A DNA stretch of 64,000 nt from positions 930,001 through 994,000 of the forward strand of contig NZ_JABUMX010000002.1 in the NCBI RefSeq assembly GCF_013327855.1, written 5' to 3'. The translations under genes and the position numbers were made by a program. The notes beneath the pieces are model-generated. The model was given only the letters and a program-made list of their open reading frames with translations. It was not told where the DNA came from and made no database searches. The stretch comes from Phyllobacterium pellucidum. GTDB lineage: Bacteria; Pseudomonadota; Alphaproteobacteria; Rhizobiales; Rhizobiaceae. Below, in pieces: positions 1 through 9,497 of this stretch (the first letter of the stretch is position 1; every line of letters starts with the position of its first letter).

Positions 1-1792
1 GCCCGACGGCAAAGCCCTTGACAATCGGGGCACCAGCTGTGGCAACGAAAGCCGCCTCAAGTTCGTCATGTGGCGCTTCAAGTCCGAGGAGTACGACACC
101 ACGGCACCACGGATCGTTCTTTTCGATCACCGCTTCAATTTTCTTCCAGGCGCCAGCCGATGCCTGCGGTTCGAGCTTCCACCAGTCCGGCTTTATCCCG
201 AGCGCATAGAGTTCCTCAAGCGCCTGCGGAATAGTGTTGTCATCGACCTCGCCATGCTTGCCGGCGATGATTTCGATCAAGAGCTCGCGGCCGACCTTGC
301 GAGCGGCCTCGAAGAGTGACCGCAGCTTCGCCTGCTGCTCTTCCTTCAATGCCGCCGGATCATCCGGTCGGTAGAAACACAGGCACTTGATGCAATGATC
401 GACCGGCCATTCCGCCAGTTGCGAACCGATGTCCTGTGAAAACTCGAAGCGCAGCGGGCGCGAACCCGGCAGTTCGACGGGACGCCCGAGCCAATCGAAA
501 TTGTGGCGGGCGAATTCGAACATCGCCTCGCGGCCGAACTTCTCGTCGATCAGCATGCCGTAGCCGCTGCGCCCATCTGCGACCTTGGCGGCGGCCTTCA
601 CCGCCAGTTCCTTAAAGGCCTCGATTTTATCAGCCCCTGCGCCGAGCTTCTCTGCCAGCGCCTCGAGCTGGACGCGGTGATCGATCGCAAAAGCCATCAT
701 TGCCGGAATATCGCGGCGGCGCGTCGTCGCCCAATGGACGTGGTTTATCGCCTCGTCCTTGCGCAGCGCATGGTAGCGGCTGCCATGTTCGAGGAAATAT
801 TGCAGTTCCTCGTAAGTCGGAATTTCCGGGGCGCATAGCAGCCTCGACACGGCAAAGGCGCCGCAGGCATTCGCCCAGGTCGCGGCGGTGGCAAGGCTTT
901 CGCCGCCGAGCCAGCCGCGCAGGAAACCGGACATAAAGGCATCGCCGGCGCCGAGCACGTTAAAGACCTCGATCGGAAAGCCTTTGCCGACGATTCCGTC
1001 CTCGAGGTCATCGGATATGGCGCCTTCATAGACGATACAACCCATGGGACCGCGCTTGAGCACGATGGTCCCGCTGGAAAGGGCGCGGATCGCCTTGAGG
1101 GCGCTCAAAAGATCGGCTTCGCCCGAGGCGATCAGCACTTCTTCCTCGGTGCCGACAATGAGGTCGCAATCGGCGAGAACCGTTTTCAGATGGTTGGAGA
1201 CCTTGTCGGAGGCGATGTAACGGCTGTCGCCAGCCCCATGACCGGCAAGGCCCCAGAGATTTGGACGGTAGTCGATATCAAAGACGACCTTGCCGCCGGC
1301 TTCCTTGATCAGGCGAATTGCCTTGCGCTGCGCTGCATCGGTATTGGGCTTGGAAAAGTGCGTGCCGGTCACGACCACGGCGCGCGCCGACCGGATGAAT
1401 TCCGGATCGACATCGCTTTCATCGATGGCCATGTCGGCACAATTCTCGCGATAGAAGATGAGCGGAAAGCTCTTGTCGTTTTCCACCGAGAGGATGACGA
1501 GCGCCGAAAGCCGTTCCGGATCGGTGATGACGCCTTGCGTCGCAACGCCTTCGCGCTGCAGTTGCTCACGGATAAAACGCCCCATCTGTTCGTCGCCGAC
1601 TCGTGTCAAAAGCGCCGAGCGCAGTCCGAGCCGCGCCGTACCGACAGCGATATTGGTGGGACAGCCGCCGACGGACTTGGCAAACGAGGCAATGTCCTCA
1701 AGCCGCGAGCCGATCTGCTGGCCGTAAAGGTCAACCGAGGAACGACCGATCGTTATGACATCAAGCAGCTTGCTCGTATCAGCTCCGTCCAT
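1..1792 (-). CDS. iolC: 5-dehydro-2-deoxygluconokinase fused to DUF2090 (IolC), 3' end outside window
   Basis: Inositol catabolism kinase: phosphorylates 5-dehydro-2-deoxy-D-gluconate. Translating the minus strand from ATG at 1792 (preceded by GGGAGGA) gives an open frame to the window edge, about 597 codons. The N-terminal half is a PfkB/ribokinase sugar kinase with VGGCPTNIAVG near residue 30 and the catalytic GAGDAF motif near residue 285. The C-terminal half matches the DUF2090 (aldolase-like TIM barrel) extension typical of rhizobial IolC and ends at the edge in APIVKGFAVG, so roughly 40 residues are probably missing. It lies downstream of iolR on the same strand, as in the rhizobial iolRCDEB operon; iolDEB would lie outside the window. 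The domain assignment is from recognised family sequence; the fusion is normal for this group. Confidence 0.93.
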   Translation of the reverse strand, partial: MDGADTSKLLDVITIGRSSVDLYGQQIGSRLEDIASFAKSVGGCPTNIAVGTARLGLRSALLTRVGDEQMGRFIREQLQREGVATQGVITDPERLSALVILSVENDKSFPLIFYRENCADMAIDESDVDPEFIRSARAVVVTGTHFSKPNTDAAQRKAIRLIKEAGGKVVFDIDYRPNLWGLAGHGAGDSRYIASDKVSNHLKTVLADCDLIVGTEEEVLIASGEADLLSALKAIRALSSGTIVLKRGPMGCIVYEGAISDDLEDGIVGKGFPIEVFNVLGAGDAFMSGFLRGWLGGESLATAATWANACGAFAVSRLLCAPEIPTYEELQYFLEHGSRYHALRKDEAINHVHWATTRRRDIPAMMAFAIDHRVQLEALAEKLGAGADKIEAFKELAVKAAAKVADGRSGYGMLIDEKFGREAMFEFARHNFDWLGRPVELPGSRPLRFEFSQDIGSQLAEWPVDHCIKCLCFYRPDDPAALKEEQQAKLRSLFEAARKVGRELLIEIIAGKHGEVDDNTIPQALEELYALGIKPDWWKLEPQASAGAWKKIEAVIEKNDPWCRGVVLLGLEAPHDELEAAFVATAGAPIVKGFAVG

Positions 1793-1849
1793 GATGGTCC
1801 TCCCGATATGCTGATTGTCCCGCTCGCTGAGCCTGGGAATTTTGCCATA

Positions 1850-1865
1850 TGAAATAATAATTCTA
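1850..1865. promoter_or_regulatory. Candidate IolR operator upstream of iolC
   Basis: The 16-mer TGAAATAATAATTCTA lies 58 bp upstream of the iolC start in the iolR-iolC gap. It agrees at 13 of 16 positions, counted by eye, with a near-perfect palindrome TGAAATATTTATTCCA at 9682-9697 in front of the inositol transporter. A second partial motif, GGAA-N6-TTCT, sits at 1881-1894. Assignment to IolR is inference from position. Confidence 0.45.
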
Positions 1866-1968
1866 TCAAATCGTCAATATGGAATGTCTGTTCTTTTCGT
1901 AATCGAGCCAGAGTGAACGCGCATTTCATGCGTCAAGCCTGGCTATGAATGAGGACGAGATTGCACCG

Positions 1969-2802
1969 CTAGGTATTTCGGCGCTTCTCCGCGACACTGA
2001 CAGTCAGAGCCATCGCCAGTGCCATGGTGCCGGAGAGGGAGCGGAAGCCGGAGAAATCGCCCTCCGCCGCTTCGAACCATACGCTCGCAGACTGGGCAAG
2101 TGGTGAGAAGGCGCTGTCGGTAATGGCGACAACCGGAACATTTCGGGCCGATAATGCCGCAGCATGTTCGATCGTGGCAGAAGCATATGGCGAGAAGCTG
2201 ATGGCGATGGCGGCATCGCGGGGCCCGGCAAAAGAAATGATCTCAGGGTCGATACCGGCGGTCGATTCGATCAGCTGGTTGCGAATTTTCAGTTTGCCGA
2301 ATGCATATGCCATATAGGCGGTGATGGGATAGGAGCGGCGGCGCGCCAGGAGATAGATCGTCTCGGCACCCGATAAAATGTCGACCGCCCGTTCGAGAAC
2401 ATCCTCTTCCACATTATGGGAAATCGTTTCGATCGAATGCGTCGCTGCCGTAAGAAAGCCATTCAGTATCGTGCGGTTCTTCGAAAGGCCATGCGTATCA
2501 CCCCGCAGGGCCGATAGCCGTTCTTCGTACGATGTTTGCCGCTCGCGCAGACGTTCACGAAACACCGCCTGAAGGCTGGTAAAGCCGTCGAAGCCGAGAT
2601 GCTGGGCAAAGCGGATGAGCGTCGACGGCTGCACGCCCGCTGTCTGGGCGATACTTGCGGCGGTGCCGAAGGCGATCTCGTCGGGATTGCTCAATGCGTA
2701 AGCCGCGATCTGCGCGAGGCGTTTGGGCAGCACTTCGCGGCGATCGAGGATCATCGTGCGCAGCGCATCGAAATCCCGCGGCAGGGCCGCCTCGTTGTCC
2801 AT
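1969..2802 (-). CDS. iolR: RpiR-family transcriptional regulator of inositol genes (IolR)
   Basis: 277-residue MurR/RpiR regulator: N-terminal winged HTH (residues about 10-85, with SIAQTAGVQPSTLIRFAQHL as recognition region) and a C-terminal SIS sugar-phosphate-binding domain (about 120-260). In Sinorhizobium the RpiR-type IolR represses iol genes and responds to an inositol catabolic intermediate. An upstream in-frame TTG would add nine residues, but ATG at 2802 behind AGGGG is the better start. It sits immediately upstream of iolC on the same strand and divergent from an iolY-like dehydrogenase, the same arrangement as in S. meliloti, which supports the name. Confidence 0.88.
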   Translation of the reverse strand: MDNEAALPRDFDALRTMILDRREVLPKRLAQIAAYALSNPDEIAFGTAASIAQTAGVQPSTLIRFAQHLGFDGFTSLQAVFRERLRERQTSYEERLSALRGDTHGLSKNRTILNGFLTAATHSIETISHNVEEDVLERAVDILSGAETIYLLARRRSYPITAYMAYAFGKLKIRNQLIESTAGIDPEIISFAGPRDAAIAISFSPYASATIEHAAALSARNVPVVAITDSAFSPLAQSASVWFEAAEGDFSGFRSLSGTMALAMALTVSVAEKRRNT

Positions 2803-2872
2803 GCTCGCCACCCCTATCCTTTCCCGCAACTGGTGCCCGCCGCGACAAAATATTTATATCGAGACGGATCAG

Positions 2873-2905
2873 TTATTCCATTTACTCCACTTATAGATTA
2901 TTTCA
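2873..2905. promoter_or_regulatory. Half-site repeats in the iolR / iolY divergent promoter
   Basis: TTATTCCA (2873-2880) and TTATTTCA (2898-2905) lie in the same orientation between the divergent iolR and iolY-like genes. Each equals one arm of the palindrome found at 9682-9697 before ibpA. They are candidates for IolR autoregulation and control of the divergent gene; no full palindrome is present, so confidence is low. Confidence 0.3.
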
Positions 2906-2935
2906 ATCAGGAACTGCAAGCGATGGGAGAGAGCG

Positions 2936-4045
2936 ATGCTGGGTGTTGGGCTGATCGGAACCGGCTTCATGGGCAAATGCCATGCGCTGGCGTGGAACTC
3001 GGTTCGCGCCGTCTTCGGCGATGTGGGGCCGGTGCGGCTTGTGCATCTCGGTGAAGCCAACGCCGAACTCGCAGTGCGCAGGGCCGGCGAATTCGGCTTT
3101 CAGAAGGGCTCCGGCGACTGGCGCTCCGTGATCGAGGACCCGGAGATCAATGTCGTTTCGATCACGACGCCAAATCAGTTTCATCCCGAAATGGCAATCG
3201 CCGCGCTGGAAGCCGGCAAGCACGTCTGGTGCGAGAAGCCCATGGCACCGCTTTTCGCCGACGCCGAAGCCATGCTTGCAGCAGCGAAGCGAAGCGGCAA
3301 AGTTGCCGCACTCGGGTATAACTACATCCAGGGACCAGCGATCCGCCACATTCGCAGGCTCCTGGCCGAAAGGATCATCGGCGAGGTCAATCATCTGCGC
3401 ATCGAGATGGACGAAGATTTCATGGCCGACCCCGATGCGCTGTTCAACTGGAAACACGCATCGTCATCAGGCTACGGTGCGCTCGACGATTTTGCGGTGC
3501 ATCCCCTGTCGCTGCTGTTTACGCTGTTCGGCCGCGTGTCGCGCGTGATGTGCGACATGTCCAGGCCCTATCCAACGCGCAAGACGGAGGATGGCAGCGA
3601 TCGCGCCGTCGAGACCTTCGACAGCGCCAGCGTGCTCATACACATGGAAAACGGCGTCGCCGGAACGTTGCAGGTCAACCGCTCGGCCTGGGGCCGCAAG
3701 GGGCGTATCTCACTGCAGATTTTCGGCTCAAAAGGCTCGATTCTGTTCGACCAGGAGCGCGCAAATGAGTTCCAGCTCTACGTGACCTCGGATCGGAAGA
3801 CTGAACAGGGTTATCGTACGATCCTCGCGGCGCCGCATCACGAGCCCTACGACCGATTTATCCCCGCGCCCGGCCATGGGCTTGGTTTCAACGATCTGAA
3901 GATCATCGAGTGCCACGAACTCATCAAGCGCATCAGTGGTGCGCCCGCGCATTTGATCGAATTTGCCGATGGGCTCGAGATCGAGCGGACTGTTCACGCC
4001 ATGGCCCGCTCCTACCAGGAACAGCGCTGGGTGGACGTCCGATAG
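2936..4045 (+). CDS. Gfo/Idh/MocA-family dehydrogenase, IolY-like (probable scyllo-inositol dehydrogenase)
   Basis: 369-residue NAD(P)-dependent oxidoreductase. The N-terminal Rossmann fold begins GLIGTGFMGKCHA, the family EKP motif appears as WCEKPMAP near residue 100, and the C-terminal alpha/beta substrate domain carries DDFAVHPLSLL with the family His. ATG at 2936 follows GGGAGAG. It is divergent from iolR. In S. meliloti the gene in this position (iolY) is needed for growth on scyllo-inositol and the rhizopine pathway, so oxidation of scyllo-inositol to 2-keto-myo-inositol is the likely role. The specificity is inferred from synteny, not from residues. Confidence 0.75.
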   Translation: MLGVGLIGTGFMGKCHALAWNSVRAVFGDVGPVRLVHLGEANAELAVRRAGEFGFQKGSGDWRSVIEDPEINVVSITTPNQFHPEMAIAALEAGKHVWCEKPMAPLFADAEAMLAAAKRSGKVAALGYNYIQGPAIRHIRRLLAERIIGEVNHLRIEMDEDFMADPDALFNWKHASSSGYGALDDFAVHPLSLLFTLFGRVSRVMCDMSRPYPTRKTEDGSDRAVETFDSASVLIHMENGVAGTLQVNRSAWGRKGRISLQIFGSKGSILFDQERANEFQLYVTSDRKTEQGYRTILAAPHHEPYDRFIPAPGHGLGFNDLKIIECHELIKRISGAPAHLIEFADGLEIERTVHAMARSYQEQRWVDVR

Positions 4046-4071
4046 CCCGCAGGCACAACTTCGTTCAACCT

Positions 4072-4092
4072 CTATAACGTGTTGCGTTATAG
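4072..4092. promoter_or_regulatory. Perfect palindrome upstream of higBA (autoregulatory operator)
   Basis: CTATAACG, five-base spacer TGTTG, CGTTATAG: an exact 8-bp inverted repeat ending 24 bp before the higB start. Toxin-antitoxin operons of this type are repressed by the antitoxin HTH at such palindromes, so this is probably the HigA operator overlapping the promoter. Confidence 0.65.
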
Positions 4093-4116
4093 TACGAGTT
4101 CGATTATCGTTTCAGG

Positions 4117-4371
4117 ATGATCCAGAGCTTTGGCATCAGAAGCCGCAAGTTGCCGTCCGATATTCAGGCTGTCGCCTTGCGAAAACTGCGCTTGCTTAAC
4201 CAGGCGCGCGTGATCGATGACCTTCGGATCCCTCCCGGGAATCGACTTGAGGCACTCAAAGGTAATCTCGCCGGGCAGCATTCGATCCGCATAAACGATC
4301 AATGGCGCGTCTGTTTCAAGTGGGCGGAAGGAGGGCCACGCGATGTCAAAATTATCGACTATCACGACTGA
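4117..4371 (+). CDS. higB: HigB/RelE-family toxin (short N-terminus)
   Basis: 84-residue ribosome-dependent mRNA interferase of the HigB (PF05015) family. Diagnostic features are RKLRLLNQA, the [11 protein letters not shown] segment, [14 protein letters not shown] and the C-terminal IIDYHD. Family members usually have about nine more residues between the initial MIxSF and SRKLP; here MIQSF runs straight into GIRSRKLP, suggesting a small in-frame deletion that removes part of the first helix or strand. Whether it stays toxic is unknown. Its stop overlaps the start region of the antitoxin by 29 bp, the usual toxin-first HigBA order. Confidence 0.85.
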   Translation: MIQSFGIRSRKLPSDIQAVALRKLRLLNQARVIDDLRIPPGNRLEALKGNLAGQHSIRINDQWRVCFKWAEGGPRDVKIIDYHD

Positions 4372-4663
4372 ACACAACTTGTTGCCGAACCCGCATCCCG
4401 GTGAGATTCTGCTGCACGAGTTTTTAGTGCCGATGGGCCTTAGCCAAAATGCGCTGGCGCGAGCGGTACATGTCCCGCCGCGACGCATTAATGAAATCGT
4501 CCTGGGCAAGCGCGTAGTAACTGCTGATACCGATCTTCGGCTTGCCAGATATTTCGGCATATCCGAAGGTTTCTTTCTCGGGCTGCAGGCCGATTATGAT
4601 TTACTGAAACGGCGGCGCGAAATCGGAAACGACCTCGTTACGATCGAGCCCAGGGCAGCTTGA
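4343..4663 (+). CDS. higA: HigA-family antitoxin, HTH_XRE (VapI type)
   Basis: 106-residue antitoxin and repressor. It begins its conserved region with [20 protein letters not shown], followed by an XRE helix-turn-helix ([25 protein letters not shown] as two adjoining segments, residues about 33-57) and [22 protein letters not shown]. It neutralises HigB and probably binds the palindrome at 4072-4092. The 29-bp overlap with higB implies translational coupling. The pair is inserted between the iolY-like gene and idhA, splitting two inositol blocks. Confidence 0.9.
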   Translation: MSKLSTITTEHNLLPNPHPGEILLHEFLVPMGLSQNALARAVHVPPRRINEIVLGKRVVTADTDLRLARYFGISEGFFLGLQADYDLLKRRREIGNDLVTIEPRAA

Positions 4664-4680
4664 CAGAACTTGGGATTCCA

Positions 4681-4701
4681 CCCTCCCCGCGCCGGGGAGG
4701 G
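4681..4701. terminator. Terminator hairpin between higA and idhA
   Basis: Inverted repeat CCCTCCCCG - CGC - CGGGGAGGG followed by TTT on the + strand, in the gap where higA (+) and idhA (-) converge. It is probably a shared bidirectional terminator. Confidence 0.7.
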
Positions 4702-4717
4702 TTTCGCCGAGCATGGC

Positions 4718-5707
4718 TTATAGAGTGATGGTTCGACCTTCCTTTACCGAGCGCAGAGCCGCATCTGCAAGCGCCAGTGCCTTGAGACCATCGTCGCCGC
4801 CTGGCGCGGCCGTTGATCCCTTGGCGATGGCGTCAATGAATGCAGCGATCTCATTGGCGTAAGCTTCGGTGTAGCGCGTCATGAAGAAGTCATGCAGCGG
4901 CGGGCGGGTATAGCCGCTGCCGTTCGCCACTTCGATCGAGACCGGCCGCTGGTTCTCGGCCGAAACCATGCCCTTCGAGCCGTGCACCTCGATGCGCTGG
5001 TCATAGCCATAGGTGGCGCGGCGCGAATTCGAGATCACGCACTGCTTGCCCGAAGCCGTCGATAGAATGACGCTGACGCTGTCATAGTCGCCAAGTTCGC
5101 CGATCTTCTTGTCGACGAGCACCGCAGCATGCGCGGTGACCGCGACCGGCTCCTCGCCGAGGAGGAAACGGGCCATATCGAAATCATGGATCGTCATGTC
5201 GCGGAAAATGCCGCCCGAGCGCGTGATATATTCCGCCGGCGGCGCACCCGGATCACGCGAGGTGATCGTGACCATCTCGACATCGCCTATCGCGCCATCG
5301 TCAATCGCCTTGCGCACCGCCGCAAAGTGCGGATCAAAGCGGCGGTTGAAGCCCACCATCAGCGTTGCGCCGGTTTCCTGAACCACGTTCAGGCACTGTC
5401 TGACCCGCTCGACGTCGAGGTCGATCGGCTTTTCACAGAAGATCGCCTTGCCAGCGCGCGCAAAGCGCTCGATCAGGTCGGCATGCGTGTCGGTCGGCGT
5501 GCAGATGATCACGGCGTCGATGTCCGTAGCCTTTTCAATATCGTCGATGCTGCGGATTTCGCAGCCATGCGCCGTGGCAAGGTCCCTGGCGGCCTGTTCG
5601 AAAGCATCCGCAACGGCGACGAGTTTCGCCTGCGGGTTTGATGTGACGGCCTTCGCGTGGACCTTGCCGATGCGGCCCGCCCCGAGCAGGCCAAAGCGTA
5701 CAGTCAT
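4718..5707 (-). CDS. idhA: myo-inositol 2-dehydrogenase (IdhA)
   Basis: 329-residue Gfo/Idh/MocA dehydrogenase that oxidises myo-inositol to 2-keto-myo-inositol with NAD, the first catabolic step. It has the N-terminal Rossmann GLLGAGRIGKVHA, IFCEKPIDL (catalytic Lys) near residue 95, GFNRRFDPHF, and DMTIHDFDMARFL with the active-site Asp and His, all characteristic of IdhA. ATG at 5707 with AGAGG upstream is preferred over an in-frame TTG two codons earlier. It follows the ABC transporter genes on the same strand, consistent with an inositol uptake and oxidation operon, although the 180-bp gap with palindromic repeats may separate expression. Confidence 0.87.
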   Translation of the reverse strand: MTVRFGLLGAGRIGKVHAKAVTSNPQAKLVAVADAFEQAARDLATAHGCEIRSIDDIEKATDIDAVIICTPTDTHADLIERFARAGKAIFCEKPIDLDVERVRQCLNVVQETGATLMVGFNRRFDPHFAAVRKAIDDGAIGDVEMVTITSRDPGAPPAEYITRSGGIFRDMTIHDFDMARFLLGEEPVAVTAHAAVLVDKKIGELGDYDSVSVILSTASGKQCVISNSRRATYGYDQRIEVHGSKGMVSAENQRPVSIEVANGSGYTRPPLHDFFMTRYTEAYANEIAAFIDAIAKGSTAAPGGDDGLKALALADAALRSVKEGRTITL

Positions 5708-5770
5708 TTTCAATACCTCTTTAAAGAAGCCCGGAACAAACCCGGGCGTTGTTATCCGCCCCCTGCCGTG

Positions 5771-5866
5771 ATCCCCCGGGCTAGACCCGAGGGCTCAAAG
5801 GACGCAGAGCGCGTATTCGCTTGGATCCCGAGGGGCAAGCCCGACCCTCGGGCCAGGCCCGAGGAT
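5771..5866. repeat. REP-like GC-rich palindromic elements
   Basis: The iatP-idhA gap holds three related units built on CCTCGGG/CCCGAGG. The clearest is an exact 19-base palindrome CCTCGGGCC-A-GGCCCGAGG at 5846-5864; another arm pair lies at 5775-5793 and one at 5827-5835. They look like intergenic REP-type repeats that could stabilise or terminate the upstream message. Copy number elsewhere in the genome cannot be judged here. Confidence 0.5.
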
Positions 5867-5888
5867 CGCAGTTCAACAGTCTTTACCG

Positions 5889-6917
5889 CTATACCTTGCG
5901 CTTCTTCTGGCGGTACACGTCAACGATAACCGCCGCAACGATAATCACGCCCTTGATGATTTCCTGGTAGTAGGCATCGACCCTGAGGAAGGTGAAGCCG
6001 GAAATCATCACGCCGAGGATGATGGCGCCAATAACCGTACCGGTGATGCGGCCGATACCGCCCGTCAGCGATGTGCCCCCGATAACCGCAGCGGCAATCG
6101 CGTCAAGTTCGTAGGTAACGCCCATGCCGGCCTGTGCAGTCTGGGCACGTGCGGCGGTGACGATGCCGGCAAGCCCTGCCAGAAGACCGGCAATGGCATA
6201 GACCTTGATGAGATGGCTCTCAATATTGATACCGGAAACGCGCGCAGCCTGGGCATTCGCGCCGATCGCATAGGTGAACTTGCCGTAGCGCGTATAGCGC
6301 AGCGCAATGTGAAAGACGAGCGCAACGACCAGGAAAACGACGACCGGCCAGATGCTGGTGCCGATGAAATTGAACTGATCGGTCAACCCTGAAACCGGCG
6401 AGCCCTTCGTATACCACTTGGCCACGCCGCGGGCCGATACCATCATGCCGAGCGTCGCGATGAAGGGCGGTATCTTGGTATAGGAGATCAGCCAGCCATT
6501 GATGATGCCGGCGAGGAGACCAATACCAAGGCCAATGCCGATCGGGATAAAAAACGGCAGGTCTGTCAACGCAGGATAGACCGGCCGTGCCCATGTGGAG
6601 GACTGGGCAAAACTTGCGGCGATCATCGCCGTCATGCCGACCACGGAGCCGGATGAAAGATCGATGCCGCCGGTAATGATGACCTGGGTAACGCCGACGG
6701 CGATAATGCCGATCACCGAAACCTGCAGAATGATGATGCGCAGCCGCTGGACATTCATCAGAAAGCTCTGACCGGCAAAAATCCAACCGAGAATCTCGAA
6801 AATCAGCGCAATACCGATAAGGACGAGGAGGATATTGACCTCAGGTGGCAGCCGCCTGCGGCTTCGCGGCGCTAGAGGGGGTGTCGTTGCCTTGGCGGTT
6901 ACAGGTTCGCTTGTCAT
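5889..6917 (-). CDS. iatP: Inositol-type ABC transporter permease (CUT2)
   Basis: 342-residue inner-membrane permease of the RbsC/BPD_transp_2 family with about ten hydrophobic segments. Recognisable family features are [48 protein letters not shown] and [20 protein letters not shown] precedes ATG at 6917. It lies 22 bp downstream of the ATPase and is followed by idhA. Substrate assignment to myo-inositol rests on the idhA linkage and the similarity of the set to IatP of rhizobia; ribose or another sugar is possible. Confidence 0.8.
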   Translation of the reverse strand: MTSEPVTAKATTPPLAPRSRRRLPPEVNILLVLIGIALIFEILGWIFAGQSFLMNVQRLRIIILQVSVIGIIAVGVTQVIITGGIDLSSGSVVGMTAMIAASFAQSSTWARPVYPALTDLPFFIPIGIGLGIGLLAGIINGWLISYTKIPPFIATLGMMVSARGVAKWYTKGSPVSGLTDQFNFIGTSIWPVVVFLVVALVFHIALRYTRYGKFTYAIGANAQAARVSGINIESHLIKVYAIAGLLAGLAGIVTAARAQTAQAGMGVTYELDAIAAAVIGGTSLTGGIGRITGTVIGAIILGVMISGFTFLRVDAYYQEIIKGVIIVAAVIVDVYRQKKRKV

Positions 6918-6939
6918 TGTTCGTTCCTCCCCGGCGCGC

Positions 6940-8481
6940 TCACTTGGAAGCGAGCTCCATCACCTTGACCTGGGTTGCTTCGTCTCGATCGAGAAATCCG
7001 GTTACGCGACCTTCGTGCATCACCATGATGCGGTCGCTCATGCCGAGCACTTCCGGCATTTCCGACGAGATCATGATGACGGCGACGCCCTGTTTGGCGA
7101 GTTGTGAAACAAGGCGATGAATCTCCGCCTTGGCGCCAACGTCGATGCCGCGGGTCGGCTCGTCGAGAATGAGAATTTTCGGGTTCGTCAGGAGCCAGCG
7201 GCCGATCAGCACCTTTTGCTGGTTGCCGCCTGAAAGGTTTTCGACCTTCTCTTCAAGGCTCGGCGTCTTTACCCGCAGCGTATCGCTCATTGTCTTGCAC
7301 GCCTTGGAAATCTGCCTTTCCGCAACGAAGCCATATTTGACGAAGCGGTCCTGAAGCACGGCGATCTGCATGTTCTCAAGCACATCGAGAATGAGCAGGC
7401 AGCCGGTTTCCTTGCGGTCTTCGGTGATGAACGCCATGCCATGGGCGATCGCCTTGTGGGGCGTATCGATCTTTACGTCCTTGCCGTTGATGGCGATGGT
7501 GCCTGTCGTTGCCGGCGTCACCCCGAAGACCGTCTCCGCCACATTCGAGCGGCCCGAGCCGACCAGTCCGGCAATGCCGAGGATCTCGCCCGCGCGCACA
7601 TCGAACGAGATATCGTGGAAGACGTTTTTCAGTGAAAGGTCCTTTACCGAAAGCACCACATCGCCGATCGGCACCGTTTCCTTCGGAAACATCTGCGTAA
7701 TTTCGCGCCCGACCATCATCTTGATGATGTCGTCGCGGGTAACGTCCGTCGATGCATGTGTGCCGATAAAGCGACCGTCGCGGAACACCGAAAACTCGTC
7801 GGCAATCTCGAAGAGCTCGTTCATCTTGTGGGTGATGTAGACGATGCCGATACCCTGCGACCGCAGATCGCGAATGATGGCAAAGAGATGCTCCACTTCG
7901 CGCTCTGTCAGCGCCGAAGTCGGCTCATCCATGATAAGGACGTCGGATTCGTAGGAGACCGCCTTGGCGATTTCGACCATCTGCCGGTTCGCGACGGATA
8001 GGTCGCGCACCTGGCTGTCGGGATCAAGGTTGATATTGAGCCGCTGGAACAGCTCTGCGGTCATGTCGTGCATCTTGCCATGATCGACGAAGCCGAACCC
8101 GTTCTTGGGCTCGCGCCGGATCCAGATGTTCTCCGCCACGGTCATGAACGGCATCAGGTTGAGTTCCTGATGGATCATGGCGATGCCGTTTTCGAGCGCA
8201 TCGAGCGGCGATTTCAGGCGGATCGGCACCCCTTTGAGGAAGACTTCGCCCTGATCTGGAATATATATTCCAGCGAGGATCTTCATCAGGGTGGATTTGC
8301 CGGCGCCGTTTTCGCCCATGAGCGCGTGCACCGTGCCCCGCTTCAACCGGAACTGGACATTGTCCAGCGCGAGGACGCCCGGAAACTCCTTGCGGACGTT
8401 TTCCGTATTCAGGAGATATTCGGCCTGCGGTATGGCGCCACTGGCGCGCACCGCCGCCATGGTCGAGGGACTGACTGCCAT
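6940..8481 (-). CDS. iatA: Inositol-type ABC transporter ATP-binding protein, double NBD
   Basis: 513-residue CUT2 ATPase with two nucleotide-binding domains. The first has a complete Walker A ([16 protein letters not shown], about residue 50) and [15 protein letters not shown]; the second has the degenerate P-loop [12 protein letters not shown] normal for this class, then [15 protein letters not shown] and [15 protein letters not shown]. The start was set at ATG 8481, six bases after GGGAGGAG; longer forms starting upstream would place the ribosome site inside the gene. It is co-transcribed between the binding protein and permease. Confidence 0.85.
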   Translation of the reverse strand: MAVSPSTMAAVRASGAIPQAEYLLNTENVRKEFPGVLALDNVQFRLKRGTVHALMGENGAGKSTLMKILAGIYIPDQGEVFLKGVPIRLKSPLDALENGIAMIHQELNLMPFMTVAENIWIRREPKNGFGFVDHGKMHDMTAELFQRLNINLDPDSQVRDLSVANRQMVEIAKAVSYESDVLIMDEPTSALTEREVEHLFAIIRDLRSQGIGIVYITHKMNELFEIADEFSVFRDGRFIGTHASTDVTRDDIIKMMVGREITQMFPKETVPIGDVVLSVKDLSLKNVFHDISFDVRAGEILGIAGLVGSGRSNVAETVFGVTPATTGTIAINGKDVKIDTPHKAIAHGMAFITEDRKETGCLLILDVLENMQIAVLQDRFVKYGFVAERQISKACKTMSDTLRVKTPSLEEKVENLSGGNQQKVLIGRWLLTNPKILILDEPTRGIDVGAKAEIHRLVSQLAKQGVAVIMISSEMPEVLGMSDRIMVMHEGRVTGFLDRDEATQVKVMELASK

Positions 8482-8567
8482 GATCATCTCCTCCCAGAGA
8501 GGCTCCATTATAGACCGGAACGCATGAAAACGATGCGTTCCGGATCGTCAAAAGGCGTTGAACGGCC

Positions 8568-9497
8568 TTAGTTCGACTTCTGGTACTTCGAGAGGTTCTC
8601 CGGTGTTACCAGTTCGAACGGAACGTAGACCTTGGCCTCGACCTTCTCGCCCTTGGCAAGTTTCAGCGCTGCATCGACAGCGCCCTGCCCCTGGCCCGCG
8701 GCGTTCTGGAACACGGTTACGTCGAGATCGCCCGCCGCCATGGCGGCAAGCGCGTCCTGCGTCGCATCGACACCGCCGATCACGACGGAATCCATGGTGC
8801 GGCCGGCAGCCTTCAGGGCCTGGATCGCGCCGATGGCCATTTCATCATTGTTGGAGATCACCGCATCGAACTTGAGACCGGCGGAAAGCCAGTTCGTCAT
8901 GAGGTCGGCGCCCTGCGTACGGGACCAGTTAGCAGTCTGTTCTTCAACGATTTTAAGGCCTTTGCACTCATCCGTGGCGATCACATCGTGAATGTCCTTG
9001 GTGCGCTGGCGCGCGGCCTGGTTGGAGAGTTCGCCCATCATGACGACGACGTCGCCCTTGCCCTTCAGCAGACGGCAGACTTCCTTGGTCTCGAGGGTAC
9101 CGGACTCAACCTCGTTCGACGCCACGAATGCCTGCTTCTCGGGCAGTTCATTGACGTTGACGGGTTCGCGGTTGACGTAAACCAGCGGAATGCCGGCGTC
9201 GGCGGCGATCTTCGACATGGCCGCAGTCGCGTCCGTATCGACCGGGTTCACGATGATCGCATCCACCTTGGAAGCGATGAAATTCTGGATCTGGCTCTGC
9301 TGCTTGGCGACGTCGTTCTGCGCGTCTTCAACCTGAAGGGTCACTCCATCGAGCGTCTTGGCATAGTCCTGCATTCCATTGCGCAGAACGGTGAGGAAGT
9401 TGTCATCGAACAGAGCCATCGACACGCCGATATTGGCGGCGAAGGCCGAACTGCTCATCAGGGCCGAAACAGCCACGGTCATCAGTAACTTTTTCAT
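8568..9497 (-). CDS. ibpA: Periplasmic sugar (inositol)-binding protein of the CUT2 transporter
   Basis: 309-residue secreted binding protein. The signal peptide MKKLLMTVAVSALMSSSAFA is cleaved before ANIGVSMA, followed by a Peripla_BP_4 fold with SKVDAIIVNPVDTDATAAM, PLVYVNREP and ISNNDEMAIGAIQALK. ATG at 9497 behind GGAGGAGATG is the start giving a proper signal peptide. First gene of the ibpA-iatA-iatP operon, with a palindromic operator candidate 185 bp upstream. The resemblance is to inositol and ribose binding proteins; inositol is favoured by the linked idhA and iol genes. Confidence 0.82.
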   Translation of the reverse strand: MKKLLMTVAVSALMSSSAFAANIGVSMALFDDNFLTVLRNGMQDYAKTLDGVTLQVEDAQNDVAKQQSQIQNFIASKVDAIIVNPVDTDATAAMSKIAADAGIPLVYVNREPVNVNELPEKQAFVASNEVESGTLETKEVCRLLKGKGDVVVMMGELSNQAARQRTKDIHDVIATDECKGLKIVEEQTANWSRTQGADLMTNWLSAGLKFDAVISNNDEMAIGAIQALKAAGRTMDSVVIGGVDATQDALAAMAAGDLDVTVFQNAAGQGQGAVDAALKLAKGEKVEAKVYVPFELVTPENLSKYQKSN

